Origin: JAHHTP01 sp964587555
GTDB lineage: Bacteria > Bacillota > Clostridia > Oscillospirales > Ruminococcaceae
Reading direction: 5' to 3'
DNA: 55,565 nucleotides
NCBI GenBank assembly: GCA_964587555.1
Contig: CAZPLR010000009.1
Coordinates: forward strand, 1-55,565
Below are positions 9,501 to 17,538 of this stretch, piece by piece. Made by a program: the position numbers and the translations under genes. The notes under the pieces were generated by a model. It was given only the letters and a program-made list of their open reading frames with translations. It did not search any database and was not told the DNA's origin. Numbering within the stretch: position 1 is the first letter of the stretch; the number at the start of each line of letters is the position of its first letter.

Positions 9501-10362
9501 TCATGCTATCGGGATCAAAGCTGCCGCGCGCCGCCTGCGCAGCCTCCTCCAATTTGTCCAGCGCTCTTTGGTATAGCGCGACGCTCAGCGCGCGCTGCTG
9601 AGCCTTGCTGTCAAAATCGCGCGTTTTCCGTTTCGGATGCTCCGTTCTGTCGGCAATGAACCGCATTGCGGCGGCTAGATCCGGTAATTTCCGCGCGATA
9701 TCTTGACACCCCTTTTGCAGCCCGCCGATCAGGCGCTGATATTCGGTCAGACTGTCCTCCGCCGCTTTTTGGATATAGCGCAAGCTTGCGTCCATCCATG
9801 CTTTTGCATCTGGCTCGGCGCGGCAGGTGTGGTAAACGTCTAGGATACAGGCGCGGATACGCTCGTCGGAATTGTTTTCTAAAATGCTCCTGAGTGCCGT
9901 AAAACCCTCGTCTTCTTGGCTGTATGCCTCTTCGATCACCTCGTCAAGCACAGCGCTTTCCAGCTCGGCAAGCGCACCGCCTTGTATGATGGAAAAGTCA
10001 GGAGAAAGCTTTGCTTTTTCAAAATTCTGACGCAATATCACACGGCAGAGCGCGTCAATCGTCGATATCTGCGTCTGCGGCAATAGCCGCCGCTGCTGTA
10101 AAAGACGGGTATTCTGCGGCTCTATGGCGATTCTTTCCTCTAATTCCCGTGTAATCTTTACGCGCAGTTCGGCGCTTGCCGCCTTGGTAAAGGTAACAAT
10201 AAGCATTCGATCCGCGCTGACCGGCGCGCCCTCCTCTCCGGAAAGCAGCGAGATCACACGCTTGGAAAGCACGGAAGTTTTTCCGCTTCCGGCGGCTGCG
10301 CTGACAAGTATTTCGCGCCCGCGCAGCTTGACTGCAAGCTCCTGCATGGGTGTAAGCGGCAT
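6529..10362 (-). CDS. addA: AddA, ATP-dependent helicase/nuclease subunit A
   Basis: UvrD-like 3'-5' helicase and nuclease subunit of the AddAB recombination enzyme, which resects double-strand breaks and reads Chi. Seen: Walker A AAAGSGKT near residue 25, Walker B-type VDECQD, the helicase blocks YVGDVKQSIYRFR, MTIHGSKGLEAP and LLYVALTRAR, and the C-terminal RecB-family nuclease motif VIDYKTDR. 1277 aa is a normal AddA size. The ATG at 10362-10360 overlaps the addB stop in TGATG, with GGAGGA just upstream, so translation is probably coupled to addB. Confidence 0.95.
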   Translation of the reverse strand: MPLTPMQELAVKLRGREILVSAAAGSGKTSVLSKRVISLLSGEEGAPVSADRMLIVTFTKAASAELRVKITRELEERIAIEPQNTRLLQQRRLLPQTQISTIDALCRVILRQNFEKAKLSPDFSIIQGGALAELESAVLDEVIEEAYSQEDEGFTALRSILENNSDERIRACILDVYHTCRAEPDAKAWMDASLRYIQKAAEDSLTEYQRLIGGLQKGCQDIARKLPDLAAAMRFIADRTEHPKRKTRDFDSKAQQRALSVALYQRALDKLEEAAQAARGSFDPDSMKNALQSLPKLTIKDYGLIRKEPELAEVNDCFAAFEAIKKQLLEVRVPHAERDRVVLLATEKAYALTRRLLEKLDLRKEERSLLDFADLQQRTVALLCDTTLHEDGSLCFSPTETARKLAESYDCVMVDECQDNNRAQDVIFRMLTYGKNDLFYVGDVKQSIYRFRHAKPELFTDRLAQSELITPESALSGKKPAAIVLSDNFRSRKSVIEAVNYLFARVMSVRTGELTYDAAAAMHAGFPYPPLPGGFSDAAELHLLDQREGKDLPKQPPIDQARYVAALIASMVREGFPVTDRDTKTLRRCRFSDFMLLMRSRSRLTDYLKALEEYHISYRTAGIKAFYETSEISACLSLLKVCGNPKDDLALWSYLLSPFCGFDFDDAASLRIHANGIGAASVYDALLSAASTPDALIGAKAQKALSTLSDLSDALMKNSLSHFLRYAFETTGFASILSSTEDGAQKRANLDLFIKDAASWENENFGGADGYLAYVEKLLELNEDIEPASALLQSDDVVQVMTIHGSKGLEAPICILTSCEVKFNNAELQSGYLLHPTHGLALPYCSEEECIRVYNAFGEQVKTQLSSAMRSEELRLLYVALTRAREKLICVGEVKNLQGTLEKLSKDYLKATEHMDCRVVPNELTETASSFLSWLLPGFLTLPSCVQTLQSYDYPTLPVMPYDAVSTLFGPEEKTALPFSLMLRRAGEYSENALDPADAPSVTQRENAFNGEEALAWMTKPYPFEAVTELPAKASVTALSHGEGERFDRRRQTEEERRIDYYEDIFTDAFSDSGDRAWDPDNLDNLQNITELFLPKDKPTAALRGTATHAFLQYADFEAARADFEKELSRLVQSAFLRADERELIEQNEVIQFLHSRICERILTAQKENRLLREYAFIHELPAALLEKEIPSCCDAERIIVQGIADCILLESDGLIVIDYKTDRLRSEAQFVTRYQKQLDIYEDALNALFADLFPNKKAVKEKLIYSLFLGREIRIK

Positions 10363-13300
10363 CAGGATTCCTCCTTTCCCTCTGTTGAAATGATTTCTGT
10401 AAACGCTTCGCTGCTGCTAAGCTTCTCCTCCTCGAGATTTTCGACCCGTATATCCCTGCCGCAAAGCGGCTTATAATCGCAGTGTGCGCAGCCTGCCTTG
10501 TATAGCGGAGAAATGTCGCCTTCTGAGATATTTTCAGCCATTTTTATAAGCTTTCTTCTAATATATCCGGAGATCGCCTTATACTCTCTTGGAGATACTA
10601 GGCTGCTTTGATCGAGCCTTCCTTTTTTGTCTCGACCGACTGGGATGTAGTAACGCTTCAGTTCCTTTTCCATCGCGCTGGTGAGCGGCAGGTTTTGATC
10701 CGCCGCGTCGATTACTAAGCCGTCCATGCAAAAGCCGCTTAAGATATGCTCCCTTCGCTCTTTTAGATCGGCGTTTGGATCTTTTAAATTCTCGAGCCGC
10801 CTTGCCGGATAGTACAGTACGCCGGCAGGGAGCAGTTCCCCCGTTTCCTCGAGCGCCATCTCATAAAGCAGCATCTGTAAATTCTGCCCGGAAATTACTC
10901 CGGCAAACGAAAAATCCTTTCTGCCGGTCTTATAGTCGATAATGCGGAAAAAAGTCTGATTTTCCTTTGTATATGTGTCCAGCCGGTCGATCCTGCCGCC
11001 GATTTGAAGCAGGTGCGCTCCTGCCCGGATGGAAAGCGGCGGATATCTTTTTCCGCCGATCTGCTGCTCGACTGCATGAACAACGAATTTGCTCTGCCGC
11101 TGTTCATCGTAGATATTCATTGCGATGCGGGAAAGCACCTTCACCATCCCCGCTGCAAGTGATTTGTCGCGTTCTGAAACTCTGCCCGGATTTTCAAACC
11201 GTCTGGAAAGCTCCTCAAAAAGCGTTTTTCGGCAAAGCAGCGTAATCTGCTCTTGCAGTACACCGTCTTCCTCGGCGAAGCCCGCGCCGAATCGCGCCGC
11301 GTCTCGTTTTGCCATTTTGGAAAGCGTGGGAGTCATCGCAGCGACTACCTCATGCGCAATGTTGCCGCGCAGGAGCGGCTGAAACGCCGCTCGCTCCGGA
11401 ACGCGCAGCCGCAGCCCATATTTGACGAAATACGCAAAGGGGCAGGTGAAATACAGCTCAATCTCACTCGGCGAAAGCATCCGATTGTAAATGCGATAGA
11501 GCGCAGCAGCGCTTTCTTTTTCGGTCAGTGCAAAAAGACGTTCGTTCTGCGCCTGCTGCGCCCTTTGCGCCGTCAGACGCAGCGGTGCGTATTCCTCTGG
11601 CAGCCGGTCGATGGCGGCAAACAGTGCGTCAGACTGCGTTTTGTCCTTTTTGAGCATCGACAGCGCTGTGTCGAGCGCGGCCTGCGGCGTCGAAGTCAGA
11701 GCCGCTTCATCCAGCGAAAGGAGATTTGCGCTTTCGCCGAGGATTCGCTCCAGCCGCCAGATCAATTCTCCGGGGAGCTGATCCTCGCCGCCCAAAAGCC
11801 GCTGCCGGCAGGTGACATACAGCGCCTCCGACGGCGCGCAGATCATCTGATAGGCGGAAAAACGTTCCTCGGAAAGCTGATCCTCAGCGGTCTTGGAAAC
11901 CGGCAGATCCAGCTTTGAAAGAGCGATGCACTCCCGATCGGAGAACAGCCCGCTTCCGTTTTCCGGCGTTTTTGGAAAAACGCCCTCGTTTGCGCCGAGC
12001 AGCCAAAGCAGCTTAGGATCATGCAGCCGAACGGTGTCCGCGCTTCCCACAATCACGCAGTCCATGGTCTGCTCAACCGCTTTAATCCTGCTTTCGCGCA
12101 CTGCAAGCAGGAAGCTTTCGGCGTATTCTCTTCCCGAAACCTTTTCCTCGGCAATCGCGTCGGAAAGCCGAACTAGTGTGTCGGTCAGATTGTTTTTGAC
12201 CCGCTTTAAGCGCTCGCTCTCCGCAAGCGGCGCGCGCTTTATCTGCATGGTGAAGCGCTCCAGAACGCCGGTTTTTTGCAATGCCGCCAGCAGTGCCTCG
12301 CCAAACGCTCTGCCGTTTCCCTCCCGTATTTCCAAAAGCGGAAAAAAGCCCGCCATTACTGCGCTTCTGACCCGTTCCGCCGCTGCGGTTTCAATCGGAC
12401 CTGCGGCGCTTTCCTTCTGCTTGGAGGGAATCTCATATCCCGAAAGACTTGCGGTAAACGGCGTTTTCCATTCGCTTAGGCTGTTTGGACGCCAAACATT
12501 GATATAGGCGTCGAGCGATGCAATCTCGTCGGCTGTGACGGGAAATAGCCCGCTTTTGACGATACGTGCCGGACAAAGCCGGTCAAATTGTAAATACGCA
12601 CCCTGTAAAAATGCCCGACAAACCGTAAAAAGCGGCTCAAATTCCGGACTTTCGCCGCCGTCAATGCAATAGGGGACCGAAAACTTCTTTGCCGCCGCCT
12701 CAAGCGCGAATCGATATTCCTCCGTATCGCGGCAGACTACAGCGACGTCCTTGTACCGCAGCGCGCCGTTTTTTTTCTGGATTTCTGCCTTGATCGTCCC
12801 AAGGCAATATTCCGCTTCGCGGTATTCGTCCCGGCAAATGCCGTAGGCAACGTCCGGATGATCGGCTGTAAACGGCTTACATCCGTCCAAAAACAGGTTT
12901 TCTTTGATGTAGGAAAGCGCGGTTTGGGGAACAGGAGGCGCAAAAACGCGTTCGGAAAAATGCCCGTGGGCAAGCGCACAAAGGCGGTCGTAGGTATCCA
13001 ACGTGACCGCAAATATACTGGTCAGATCGCTCTGCGCCTGCCTGCGGTTCAGAGTCAGAGAAACGACGACCGACGCGCCTTGCCGCAGCATAAGCTTTAT
13101 CATCTCATATTCAGGGTAGGTGAAGCTTTTGAAGCCGTCGATCAGGACGGTCTTTCCGGCAAAAAACTGTGCTCCGCGCGCGCCGGCTTCTGCAATACGT
13201 GCATTGGCAGCCGATAAATCGTCCAGGCTGTCGCGCCAGGAGGCGGAAAGCCTTGCTTCATAGTGCAGCGCGAGGGTACTCAGATCCTTTGTTTTTGCGC

Positions 13301-13769
13301 GCAGATCAGGGGAGAGCGTGTCCTGTGCCGACGTTTCCAGCAGTGCCTGCGGCGTGATCCCGGCATACTTGGTTTGCCGCATAAAAGCGATCAGCTCCTT
13401 GCTGAAGGCAAGATCGTTTTTCTCCGCCTGTCGAGCGTAAAGGGTTAGCTTGTCCTTACAGTCGGAAAGCGCGCGCCGCATGAGGATCAGCTTGCAGAGG
13501 TTGTCGGCGTAGCGCCCGGCGACCCCGCCTAACGTTTTCATCACCGTGTGGGAATAGCGGTTAAAGCCGGTGACGGTCATCTTGCGCCTTGCAGCCGCCG
13601 AAAGCGCGTATAAAAGCGCGCGCTCCGTTTCAAACGCAAACTGGTCCGGCGTCAGCCAGAGAACCGGCGCGGCATCAAACGCAGTCGTTTTTTGCGCGGC
13701 GCGCTCCGCCAGTCTTAACAGATATTCCATTTTTGCATGCTTATCGGTTCCGGTGAGAATTTCCAGCAT
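10362..13769 (-). CDS. addB: AddB, ATP-dependent nuclease subunit B
   Basis: Partner of AddA: inactive helicase fold plus a RecB-family nuclease with an iron-sulfur cluster. Seen: the nuclease motif RIIDYKTGRKDF, the first cluster Cys in YFTCPFAYFVKY and the last three in CAHCDYKPLCG. The N-terminus aligns with AddB (WLTPDQFAFETERALL), but where B. subtilis AddB has a GRSGSGKT-type Walker A loop this protein reads ILTGTDKHAKMEY, without GK(S/T). 1135 aa is typical. ATG at 13769 follows AGAAAGGGA. First gene of addBA. Confidence 0.9.
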   Translation of the reverse strand: MLEILTGTDKHAKMEYLLRLAERAAQKTTAFDAAPVLWLTPDQFAFETERALLYALSAAARRKMTVTGFNRYSHTVMKTLGGVAGRYADNLCKLILMRRALSDCKDKLTLYARQAEKNDLAFSKELIAFMRQTKYAGITPQALLETSAQDTLSPDLRAKTKDLSTLALHYEARLSASWRDSLDDLSAANARIAEAGARGAQFFAGKTVLIDGFKSFTYPEYEMIKLMLRQGASVVVSLTLNRRQAQSDLTSIFAVTLDTYDRLCALAHGHFSERVFAPPVPQTALSYIKENLFLDGCKPFTADHPDVAYGICRDEYREAEYCLGTIKAEIQKKNGALRYKDVAVVCRDTEEYRFALEAAAKKFSVPYCIDGGESPEFEPLFTVCRAFLQGAYLQFDRLCPARIVKSGLFPVTADEIASLDAYINVWRPNSLSEWKTPFTASLSGYEIPSKQKESAAGPIETAAAERVRSAVMAGFFPLLEIREGNGRAFGEALLAALQKTGVLERFTMQIKRAPLAESERLKRVKNNLTDTLVRLSDAIAEEKVSGREYAESFLLAVRESRIKAVEQTMDCVIVGSADTVRLHDPKLLWLLGANEGVFPKTPENGSGLFSDRECIALSKLDLPVSKTAEDQLSEERFSAYQMICAPSEALYVTCRQRLLGGEDQLPGELIWRLERILGESANLLSLDEAALTSTPQAALDTALSMLKKDKTQSDALFAAIDRLPEEYAPLRLTAQRAQQAQNERLFALTEKESAAALYRIYNRMLSPSEIELYFTCPFAYFVKYGLRLRVPERAAFQPLLRGNIAHEVVAAMTPTLSKMAKRDAARFGAGFAEEDGVLQEQITLLCRKTLFEELSRRFENPGRVSERDKSLAAGMVKVLSRIAMNIYDEQRQSKFVVHAVEQQIGGKRYPPLSIRAGAHLLQIGGRIDRLDTYTKENQTFFRIIDYKTGRKDFSFAGVISGQNLQMLLYEMALEETGELLPAGVLYYPARRLENLKDPNADLKERREHILSGFCMDGLVIDAADQNLPLTSAMEKELKRYYIPVGRDKKGRLDQSSLVSPREYKAISGYIRRKLIKMAENISEGDISPLYKAGCAHCDYKPLCGRDIRVENLEEEKLSSSEAFTEIISTEGKEES

Positions 13770-13808
13770 CGGCGTATCCCTTTCTTACCCTGAAGTGTTG
13801 TTTCCACT

Positions 13809-13837
13809 ATTATAGCATATTTTTTCGGAAAATGAAA
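13809..13837 (-). promoter_or_regulatory. Sigma-A promoter of addBA
   Basis: On the minus strand, extended -10 TGCTATAAT (TATAAT = 13814-13809) with a weak TTTCAT 17 bp upstream, about 40 nt before the addB ATG. Confidence 0.6.
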
Positions 13838-13939
13838 TCCGGCTTACAAAAAGATCGGCGGATTTAGAAGAAAATACTGCGCTAGGCAGGGCGGAGCGAA
13901 TTTTTATCGCGCCGACGCAGAAAAACCACGCAAAAAGGC

Positions 13940-13969
13940 TTGTAATTGCCTATAAAAACATGGTATAAT
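13940..13969 (+). promoter_or_regulatory. Sigma-A promoter of rlmB (and probably downstream genes)
   Basis: TTGTAA at 13940-13945, an 18-bp spacer, extended -10 TGGTATAAT (TATAAT at 13964-13969). It leaves a leader of about 120 nt. The addB-rlmB interval (13770-14095) holds this promoter, the addB promoter and the leader structure below; I see no gene in it. Confidence 0.65.
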
Positions 13970-13988
13970 AGTAATATTAGTACGCTCA

Positions 13989-14073
13989 CGCCTGCCGCAT
14001 GTTTTGCGGTAAGCGGATCGTCCGGTTTTATTTTGAGAAAATACCGCCGGCAGGCGCGGATACTTGCCGCCTG
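13989..14073 (+). promoter_or_regulatory. Structured rlmB leader with two exclusive stems
   Basis: A 9-bp stem (CGCCTGCCG 13989-13997 with CGGCAGGCG 14048-14056) is continued by a 6-bp stem (GCGGTA 14006-14011 with TACCGC 14042-14047). CAGGCG at 14051-14056 can instead pair with CGCCTG at 14068-14073, just upstream of GAAAGGA. The two pairings cannot coexist. No known RNA family was recognised. Confidence 0.4.
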
Positions 14074-14095
14074 AAATAGAAAGGATAGCTTTCCC

Positions 14096-14920
14096 GTGAA
14101 GGGAAAGCGCGTAAGATATATGGAAAAAAAAGCTTATTCCAAAAATTCCCGTCCGCTGCGCAAAAACGCCGTGCTGAAGGCGCCGGAGGATATTGTCTGC
14201 GGGCGCAACGCAGTGACAGAGCTGCTTTCTTCCGAAAAAACGATCGACTGCGTTTACTTTGCGAGCGATAATGAAAACGCAAAAAAAGGACCGCTTGCCC
14301 GCATCTTTGCACAGGTGAAAAAGCAAGGGCTCGTCATCCATGAGATTCCGACCGAAAAGCTGAATGAGATTACCGGAGGCGTATATCATCAGGGCGTTGC
14401 CGCAAGACTTTCTGCGGTCGACTACTGCACGGTCGATGATATTCTGGCGCTTGCGGCGGAAAGAAATGAACAGCCGTTTGTCATTGTCGCCGATGGGATT
14501 GAGGATCCGCATAATTTGGGCGCGATCCTGCGGACGGCGGAGGCCTGCGGTGCGCATGGGGTAATCATCCCCAAACGGCGCTGCGCCGCTGTGACTGCGA
14601 CGGTTTACCGCACCTCGGCGGGCGCGGCTGCGGTTATACGAATTGCGCGCGTAACCAATTTGGTTGCTGAGATGAAAAAGCTGAAGGAGAAGGGAATGTG
14701 GTTTTACTGCGCCGATATGGATGGCAAACGTTGGGATACGGTCGACTACTCCGGCAGCGTCGGTTTGGTCGTCGGCGCAGAAGGAGAGGGCGTTTCGCGT
14801 TTGGTCAAGGAAACCTGCGACAGTACGGTTGCGCTTCCAATGCGCGGAAAGATCAATTCGCTCAACGCCTCGGTCGCCGCTGGAATCCTCATGTATGAGA
14901 TTCTGCGCGGCAGACTGTGA
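14096..14920 (+). CDS. rlmB: 23S rRNA 2'-O-ribose methyltransferase, TrmH/SpoU family (RlmB-like)
   Basis: SAM-dependent trefoil-knot (SPOUT) methyltransferase that modifies a guanosine ribose of 23S rRNA. Seen: an N-terminal substrate-binding domain (GRNAVTELL...), motif 1 EDPHNLGAILRTAEACG, motif 2 LVVGAEGEGVSRL and motif 3 LNASVAAGILMYE. Start: GTG at 14096 follows GAAAGGAT at a good distance; ATG at 14120 (8 codons later) is an alternative with a poorer site. 274 aa from GTG. The next gene begins 29 nt downstream. Family members also include tRNA Gm18 enzymes, but length and the N-terminal domain favour RlmB. Confidence 0.88.
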   Translation: MKGKRVRYMEKKAYSKNSRPLRKNAVLKAPEDIVCGRNAVTELLSSEKTIDCVYFASDNENAKKGPLARIFAQVKKQGLVIHEIPTEKLNEITGGVYHQGVAARLSAVDYCTVDDILALAAERNEQPFVIVADGIEDPHNLGAILRTAEACGAHGVIIPKRRCAAVTATVYRTSAGAAAVIRIARVTNLVAEMKKLKEKGMWFYCADMDGKRWDTVDYSGSVGLVVGAEGEGVSRLVKETCDSTVALPMRGKINSLNASVAAGILMYEILRGRL

Positions 14921-14949
14921 AAAAAGCGTCCTGAAAGGAGTTTTGACTT

Positions 14950-17511
14950 ATGCCTGAGAATAACAGAAAAACCCCGGAGGAGATCCTACAGGAGCTTCGC
15001 AGTATGACCGCGTCGGCAGGACAGAAAAAGCGATCGGAATCGCCGCAAGCGGCTGTTAAGGAAGAAACGCCTGCGAAAAAAGAGCAGCCTGCCGCACAGG
15101 AGACGTCTGATGCAGGAGAGCCGGAGCCAACGGTCAAAAAGGAATGGAGCATTTCTTGGACCGACGAGCTGAACGTCAATACAAGCGCGTACGAACGCTA
15201 TCATACGGTGCATAGTGAGCAGGAGAATACGCACGCGGATTTGGGGCTGACGGAGGAGCGCAAGCTTGCTATACGCCGGAAGGTTGCCGATCAGCTGCGC
15301 GCCGCCTCCGGTCAGCCGGTCGCGCTCGATACGCCGAATCCGGATGGCAGGAAAAACGTGCCGCAGGAAAAGCAGCCGCCAAAGCCGGACGGCGCATCCA
15401 CTGCGGAGCTGTTGGGCGACGTCAGTGCTGCGGAGGGCGATCTGTTTGACCAAGAGGCTGAAAGGCTTTCCGCTGAGAAAAAGGAGGCGGATACGCTTTC
15501 GGCTGACAGCGTGAAATCGCAGAAAAAGGACGCTGCGCCGGCGGAAAAGCGCGGCGTTATCACCGACAGCGGCGAGCAGGCACCGCCGTTTAGCTATACT
15601 GATTTTAAGATAAAGCGCGCCGGCGTCGTACGTGATTTTTTTAATAATATGCGCGACTTTACCTTTACCCGCACGAATCAGGAAGAGATCGAGATGCTGC
15701 ATATGCACCCGCAGCAGGATTCTGAAGCGAAAGCGGGGAAGCAAGAGGACACTTCTGACGCGAAGTCTCCCGCATCCGAGACGGATAACGCTGTTTCCCG
15801 TGCGGAAAATCTGCACACCATCATCCAGACTGAGAAAAAGTACAGCTTTCTGCGATTTTGCGTAACTGGGGTGCTGACACTGCTGTCGTTTTTGTTTCTC
15901 ACAGCGCGCGCAGACAACGGACTTGTCGCGCTGTGCGGCGTTAAGATGGGCGGCGCGGTATTTGGACTATTGCAGCTTTGCGTGCTGCTTGCCGGCGGGG
16001 CGCTGAGCGTGAATATGTTTTTGGGCGCATGGCGGCTGATTAAGAACAAACGCTTTGGGAAAGAGGTGTTCGGCACCGTAATTTACGCGGCGGGGCTGCT
16101 TTATGGGCTGTTTTGCCTGATTTTCTCCGGCGTGATGCAAAAGGAGTACTTTACATCCTACGTGCCGTTTTATCTGCTGACCGTCTGCCTTTACCATCTG
16201 GGGATGTATTTGCAGATGCGCCGTTTAAGGCGTCAGCTTGCCGCAGCGCTTTCAGGAGGGAAGCTGCAATATTCGCTTGAGCCGCTTGAAAACCGTTTTC
16301 TGCTGCAAAATTTAGGGCATGGCGCCGCAGATCATACGCTGGTGGTCAAGCAGGTTTTGGGCGATACCTTAGCCGGATTTGAAAATCATAGCTTCGCGCC
16401 GGATTGGTTTGATAAGCTCTCGAAATTTATCACCATCTTTCTGCTTGCTGCGGCGGGTATCGCGGCGATTGGCGCGGCGCTTCTATCTTCTGATTGGATG
16501 AAAGCGGTCTTTGCATTCACCGGCGCGTTTGCGTTTTGCAGCCCGTTTTCCGCGATGTTTGCGGCGGAACTGCCGATGCAGCGCACGGAATATGAACAAC
16601 GCGAGGCAGCGCAACGGCTTGGACAGCACTATTCGGTGCTGCACTCCGACGCTGTGGAGCTGATGGCGGACGCGGGTGCTGTTATTGTCGGCTGCGACGC
16701 GCTGTTCCCGCCGGAGTCGGTGCTGCTGCACGGGATGCGGCCGGCGGCGGGCGTTCGCGTGGATGAGGCGATTTTGGATGCTGTTTCGATCCTGACCGCA
16801 AGCGAAAGTATCTTGGCGCCGACCTTCTTGCAGATGATCGCGAATAAGACCGAGCTGCTGAAGCCGGTCGATTCGCTGACCTATGAGGACGGTCTTGGGA
16901 TTTCCGCTTGGGTCGATAATAACCGCGTGCTGATCGGCAGCCGCAGGATGATGGAGAATCACAATATCCTGATGCCGTCACAGAACATCGAGCAGGCAGA
17001 GTCGGATAAGGGGCGGATGATCCTTTACCTTGCCCGAAAAGGGGAGCTGATTACTGCGTTCTCGTTAACCCTACATATTCTGCCGCAGGTCAAACGGTTT
17101 TTAGGGCAGGCAAGGGCGCAGCGTGTACAGATCTATGTGAAGTCGGTCGACTGTCTGGTGGAGAATAACCTGATCGCGCTGTTTGGCGAGGATGCGGATA
17201 TCATCGGGATTTTACCTTCCCATCTGCACGCCGACTACGATAAAGAAACGCATAGGAAGGACGCGGCGCTCTCGCTTATTTTAAGCGACAGCAGCGTGTA
17301 TTCGGCGCTTGGCGCTTTGATGCAGCTTCAGCGGCTGCGCGCCTCGCTTGAGATTCTGCGTTTAATAGTGATGGTCTTGCTTGCGCTGACCAGCGTGTTC
17401 TTCGCCGCCTCAGTGATGGCGGGATATCCATTTTTGTATTGTTCGGCGGCAGCGCTGATCCCGGCGGCGCTTTCGCTTTTGCTGCTTGCAATCTTTCCGC
17501 CGCGCTCATGA
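14950..17511 (+). CDS. Membrane protein resembling a P1B-type ATPase that has lost its catalytic motifs
   Basis: 853 aa. Residues 1-290 are charged, low-complexity and probably disordered and cytoplasmic. Hydrophobic segments lie near 300-318, 333-360, 373-395, 400-422, 492-513, 516-541, 801-823 and 825-849. This 4+2+2 spacing with loops at 423-490 and 542-800 is that of heavy-metal P-type ATPases. C530-S-P532 sits where P1B pumps have CPC. Residues 648-668 (DGLGISAWVDNNRVLIGSRR) resemble the P1B N-domain. The phosphorylation motif DKTGT is absent: the matching region reads VIVGCDALFP (578-587). No TGD or GDGxND hinge motif is visible either. It therefore probably cannot pump by phosphoenzyme chemistry. 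ATG at 14950 follows GAAAGGAG. It lies between rlmB and aroB on the same strand. Function unknown. Confidence 0.75.
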   Translation: MPENNRKTPEEILQELRSMTASAGQKKRSESPQAAVKEETPAKKEQPAAQETSDAGEPEPTVKKEWSISWTDELNVNTSAYERYHTVHSEQENTHADLGLTEERKLAIRRKVADQLRAASGQPVALDTPNPDGRKNVPQEKQPPKPDGASTAELLGDVSAAEGDLFDQEAERLSAEKKEADTLSADSVKSQKKDAAPAEKRGVITDSGEQAPPFSYTDFKIKRAGVVRDFFNNMRDFTFTRTNQEEIEMLHMHPQQDSEAKAGKQEDTSDAKSPASETDNAVSRAENLHTIIQTEKKYSFLRFCVTGVLTLLSFLFLTARADNGLVALCGVKMGGAVFGLLQLCVLLAGGALSVNMFLGAWRLIKNKRFGKEVFGTVIYAAGLLYGLFCLIFSGVMQKEYFTSYVPFYLLTVCLYHLGMYLQMRRLRRQLAAALSGGKLQYSLEPLENRFLLQNLGHGAADHTLVVKQVLGDTLAGFENHSFAPDWFDKLSKFITIFLLAAAGIAAIGAALLSSDWMKAVFAFTGAFAFCSPFSAMFAAELPMQRTEYEQREAAQRLGQHYSVLHSDAVELMADAGAVIVGCDALFPPESVLLHGMRPAAGVRVDEAILDAVSILTASESILAPTFLQMIANKTELLKPVDSLTYEDGLGISAWVDNNRVLIGSRRMMENHNILMPSQNIEQAESDKGRMILYLARKGELITAFSLTLHILPQVKRFLGQARAQRVQIYVKSVDCLVENNLIALFGEDADIIGILPSHLHADYDKETHRKDAALSLILSDSSVYSALGALMQLQRLRASLEILRLIVMVLLALTSVFFAASVMAGYPFLYCSAAALIPAALSLLLLAIFPPRS

Positions 17512-17538
17512 TGCGCTGGAGAAAAGGAGTGATATATT

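Noticed and set aside
13904..14557. 217-codon minus-strand frame over the rlmB 5' end
   Set aside because: Opposes a clear methyltransferase gene and its promoter; no domain features.
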